From: Pseudomonas parafulva NBRC 16636 = DSM 17004
Lineage (GTDB): Bacteria > Pseudomonadota > Gammaproteobacteria > Pseudomonadales > Pseudomonadaceae
NCBI RefSeq assembly: GCF_000730645.1
Contig: NZ_BBIU01000007.1
Span: 124,001-188,000 of the forward strand
Length of the DNA stretch: 64,000 nucleotides
Direction of reading: 5' to 3'
Shown here piece by piece: positions 62,358 through 64,000 of this stretch. A model generated the notes under the pieces. The model saw only the letters and a program-made list of their open reading frames with translations. It made no database searches and was not told the origin of the DNA. A program made the translations under genes and the position numbers. The first letter of the stretch is position 1, and each line of letters opens with the position of its first letter.

Positions 62358-63749
62358 TCAGGCGGATGGGGCCAGCGGGTGATCCGGCAGTTTCTCGACT
62401 TTCAGGTTGTCCAGCACCAGCAGCGAATCGTCCTCTGTAGAGTCCACAGTCAGCGTGAACACCTCTGGGCCTTCAATGATCAGCTCCTGCCGACCGTAAC
62501 GCATGGGGCCCGCGTCATCCTCTGAAAGCTCAATCTGCTCGCCTGAGATGCTCAGGCCCAACCCCGTATAGCTGTTGCTGCCCCAGGAGAAACTGACCAG
62601 GCGACGGCCCGCCCCGGGCAACGAAAAGGTGATGGTGCCGTCCGCCTGCAGGTGTTTACCCGCAATCAGGCCGCCGCTGTCATGGGCCGCATCACTGACG
62701 CCCTGCCTGCGAGGGCCCATATCGAATACCACCTCGTCTACCGTGACCTTGGCGACATCACCTACGGCAAGGTGCTCGAAATCAATGTCGGGAAGCGGCG
62801 TTGGGCGCCCGACCGCCTGCCCATCAGCGTCATAGCCGAAGGTCATCACGCCACCCTTGGCCGAGGGGAACGCCAGGCTGACGACCGGTACCAACTGCTG
62901 GTACGCCTGGTAGTAACGGATCTGGTCGAACTGCGCCTTGACCAGTGCCTGGGATTCGCCGCTGACAAAAAAGAACGCCTGTATCGGAAGCTCACCCCCA
63001 CTGCCTGCGCTCCATACAGGGAGCAAGACCTCGTTGTTGACATGCCACAACGCATCCGCCAGCCCGGCGCGTGCTTGTATGGCAGTTTGGAAAGCCTTGG
63101 CGGGTGGCTGCGAAGGCTCGCGCATGTCCCACCCGCACACTCGGTAGTTACCGGCGTTGGGGTAACGTTCAAGCCATTGCTGTGCCGTCGACACGCCCAG
63201 GGTCTGGCAGCTGGCCGTGGTGGTTTCGTAACCGGTAATAGGGCCGCACCCGTGCAAGCTGGGGCGCTGGTTAGTGTTGGCGTTGATCGGGAAGCTGCAC
63301 AGCACCTCCAGCTTGTTGTTCTTGCCGGGCGGCACAGCCTGCACGGGCGGCAGGATCAGGCCGTTATGGTTGCCAAAGGGTTTGCCGAAGTTGTTGTCCT
63401 GGCGTAGCCAAGAGAACGCCACGCTGCCCTTCGTCAACTGGCTCCGGGTGGGTTCCCACGGCAAAAACTGAGTACTGGTGGTCGTGGTCCGCACATGGAT
63501 GCCGCTGCACAGGTAGGCAGGCTTGCTGGGCCCACCACAGTCATCGGCAACCGCGTCGTACCACGTCCTGAGTTGATCGACTGACTCACGCCCACGCTGG
63601 TTCAGGAAGCCGGTCAGGGGCGTCACCGGCGCCCCTGTGTCTGCGGCTTGGGCCCCGGCCTGTGGTGCGGCCGAAGCCCCCGTGGCAGAGACCAGCGCTG
63701 TAAGGCTCATGCCGAACAGTGTCTTGGCAAGTAGTGGATTTTTGCGCAT
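62358..63749 (-). CDS. Halovibrin (HvnA)-like secreted protein with C-terminal extension
   Basis: 463 residues with a Sec signal peptide (MRKNPLLAKTLFGMSLTALVSATGASA). Residues about 45-300 resemble halovibrin HvnA proteins of Vibrio and Pseudomonas: AYLCSGIHVR, FSWLRQDNNF, GLILPP, LEVLCSFPINANTNQRP, HGCGP, VCGWDMR and LPIQAFFFVSG, with conserved cysteines. The final 160 residues (from about DIDFEHLAVGDVAKVTVDEVV) look like a beta-sandwich extension beyond the usual HvnA length. HvnA proteins have been discussed as ADP-ribosyltransferases or NAD-glycohydrolases; activity here is unproven. It probably has its own promoter. Confidence 0.68.
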   Translation of the reverse strand: MRKNPLLAKTLFGMSLTALVSATGASAAPQAGAQAADTGAPVTPLTGFLNQRGRESVDQLRTWYDAVADDCGGPSKPAYLCSGIHVRTTTTSTQFLPWEPTRSQLTKGSVAFSWLRQDNNFGKPFGNHNGLILPPVQAVPPGKNNKLEVLCSFPINANTNQRPSLHGCGPITGYETTTASCQTLGVSTAQQWLERYPNAGNYRVCGWDMREPSQPPAKAFQTAIQARAGLADALWHVNNEVLLPVWSAGSGGELPIQAFFFVSGESQALVKAQFDQIRYYQAYQQLVPVVSLAFPSAKGGVMTFGYDADGQAVGRPTPLPDIDFEHLAVGDVAKVTVDEVVFDMGPRRQGVSDAAHDSGGLIAGKHLQADGTITFSLPGAGRRLVSFSWGSNSYTGLGLSISGEQIELSEDDAGPMRYGRQELIIEGPEVFTLTVDSTEDDSLLVLDNLKVEKLPDHPLAPSA

Positions 63750-63865
63750 CGCATCAGGCCCCCGTATGAAGTTGGGATAGAAACCCCGGTGCGATGATGT
63801 TTGCCCGAGTCGTCACGACCGGGCTACTGGCAGAACTGCCAGGCGAGCCGCAAAAATGCACGTTG

Positions 63866-63894
63866 GCCCTGCACAATTGTCGATTGTGCAGGGC
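63866..63894. promoter_or_regulatory. Perfect 12-bp inverted repeat near the right edge
   Basis: GCCCTGCACAAT (63866-63877) and ATTGTGCAGGGC (63883-63894) are exact reverse complements with a 5-base centre. It lies between the divergent halovibrin-like gene and the gene starting at 63977. No T-run follows directly, so operator or RNA hairpin are both possible. Confidence 0.5.
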
Positions 63895-63976
63895 AAATTC
63901 GCATGACAGGATTCTGTGATCCTCCAGCGAACTCCAGTTTTCACATGGAAATCAATAACAAAGCAGGGAGAACGCA

Positions 63977-64000
63977 ATGCTTCCAGACACTCACGCTTCG
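63977..64000 (+). CDS. Start of a further gene, cut by the window edge
   Basis: ATG at 63977 follows AGGGAG (63965-63970) with good spacing and opens MLPDTHAS to the edge. Only eight codons are visible, so no function can be given. Confidence 0.45.

Noticed and set aside
1..64000. tRNA, rRNA, CRISPR arrays, insertion sequences, integrases or attachment sites
   Set aside because: Looked for on both strands; no cloverleaf-like genes, no regularly spaced repeats, no transposase or integrase coding sequence found.

Overview
The window looks like the chromosome of a Pseudomonas putida-group bacterium. It is uniformly GC-rich. It carries the short REP element typical of P. putida intergenic regions. 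From memory, its gene order (cobM, BvgAS-like pair, gnt genes, mexEF-oprN, hpd, ilvA, a second RND pump, mobA, then the quinohemoprotein amine dehydrogenase cluster) matches that of P. putida strains. I saw no prophage, transposase, integrase, CRISPR array, tRNA or rRNA.

Layout. 1-1327: end of a cobalamin cluster (cobE, cobM) and a small zinc-finger-like DUF1272 gene. 1545-6745: a BvgA/BvgS-like phosphorelay, convergent with and slightly overlapping a soluble two-PAS chemoreceptor of BdlA type. 6826-10429: gluconate regulon (repressor, kinase, permease) with three copies of one operator, then a small secreted protein. 10563-17745: mexEF-oprN efflux operon and a TPR protein. 17824-25612: a signalling block with an intact hybrid kinase, a second hybrid kinase that has lost its phospho-accepting histidine, a CSS-motif sensor without an EAL domain, hpd, and a complete CSS-EAL c-di-GMP phosphodiesterase. 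25646-29721: small transport genes and an AraC regulator. 29757-36239: an accessory-looking stretch with an acetyltransferase-GT61 operon facing a large toxin-like leucine-rich-repeat protein across an AT-rich gap. 36387-41455: a GapN-like aldehyde dehydrogenase, an unknown protein, biosynthetic threonine deaminase (ilvA) and a PACE transporter. 41529-48733: a two-component system divergent from a second RND pump that lacks its own outer-membrane channel, then mobA. 48804-62270: the complete qhp system. 62358 to the end: a halovibrin-like secreted protein and the first codons of another gene.

The qhp block forms one functional unit. Periplasmic amine dehydrogenase subunits (QhpA dihaem, QhpB propeller, QhpC with the CTQ cofactor) are encoded with the radical SAM enzyme QhpD. 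A second operon carries a sigma-54 activator, exporter QhpF, leader peptidase QhpE and flavoprotein QhpG, which finish QhpC. A divergent aldehyde dehydrogenase and outer-membrane barrel gene would handle the aldehyde product and probably substrate entry. The intergenic region between the two divergent arms contains sigma-54-type promoters and several palindromes.

The most interesting regulatory structure is upstream of ilvA: a promoter overlapping the preceding gene's stop codon, a nearly leaderless 20-codon ORF with Ile-Ile-Thr-Ala-Ile-Ile, and three mutually exclusive hairpin arms ending in a terminator-like stem. This is what a ribosome-mediated attenuator for isoleucine synthesis should look like. 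Other points of interest are the histidine-less kinase, the near-perfect 14-bp inverted repeat before mexE, a mobA ribosome-binding site buried in a terminator stem, and a GapN-like enzyme whose usual catalytic Glu motif is rearranged.
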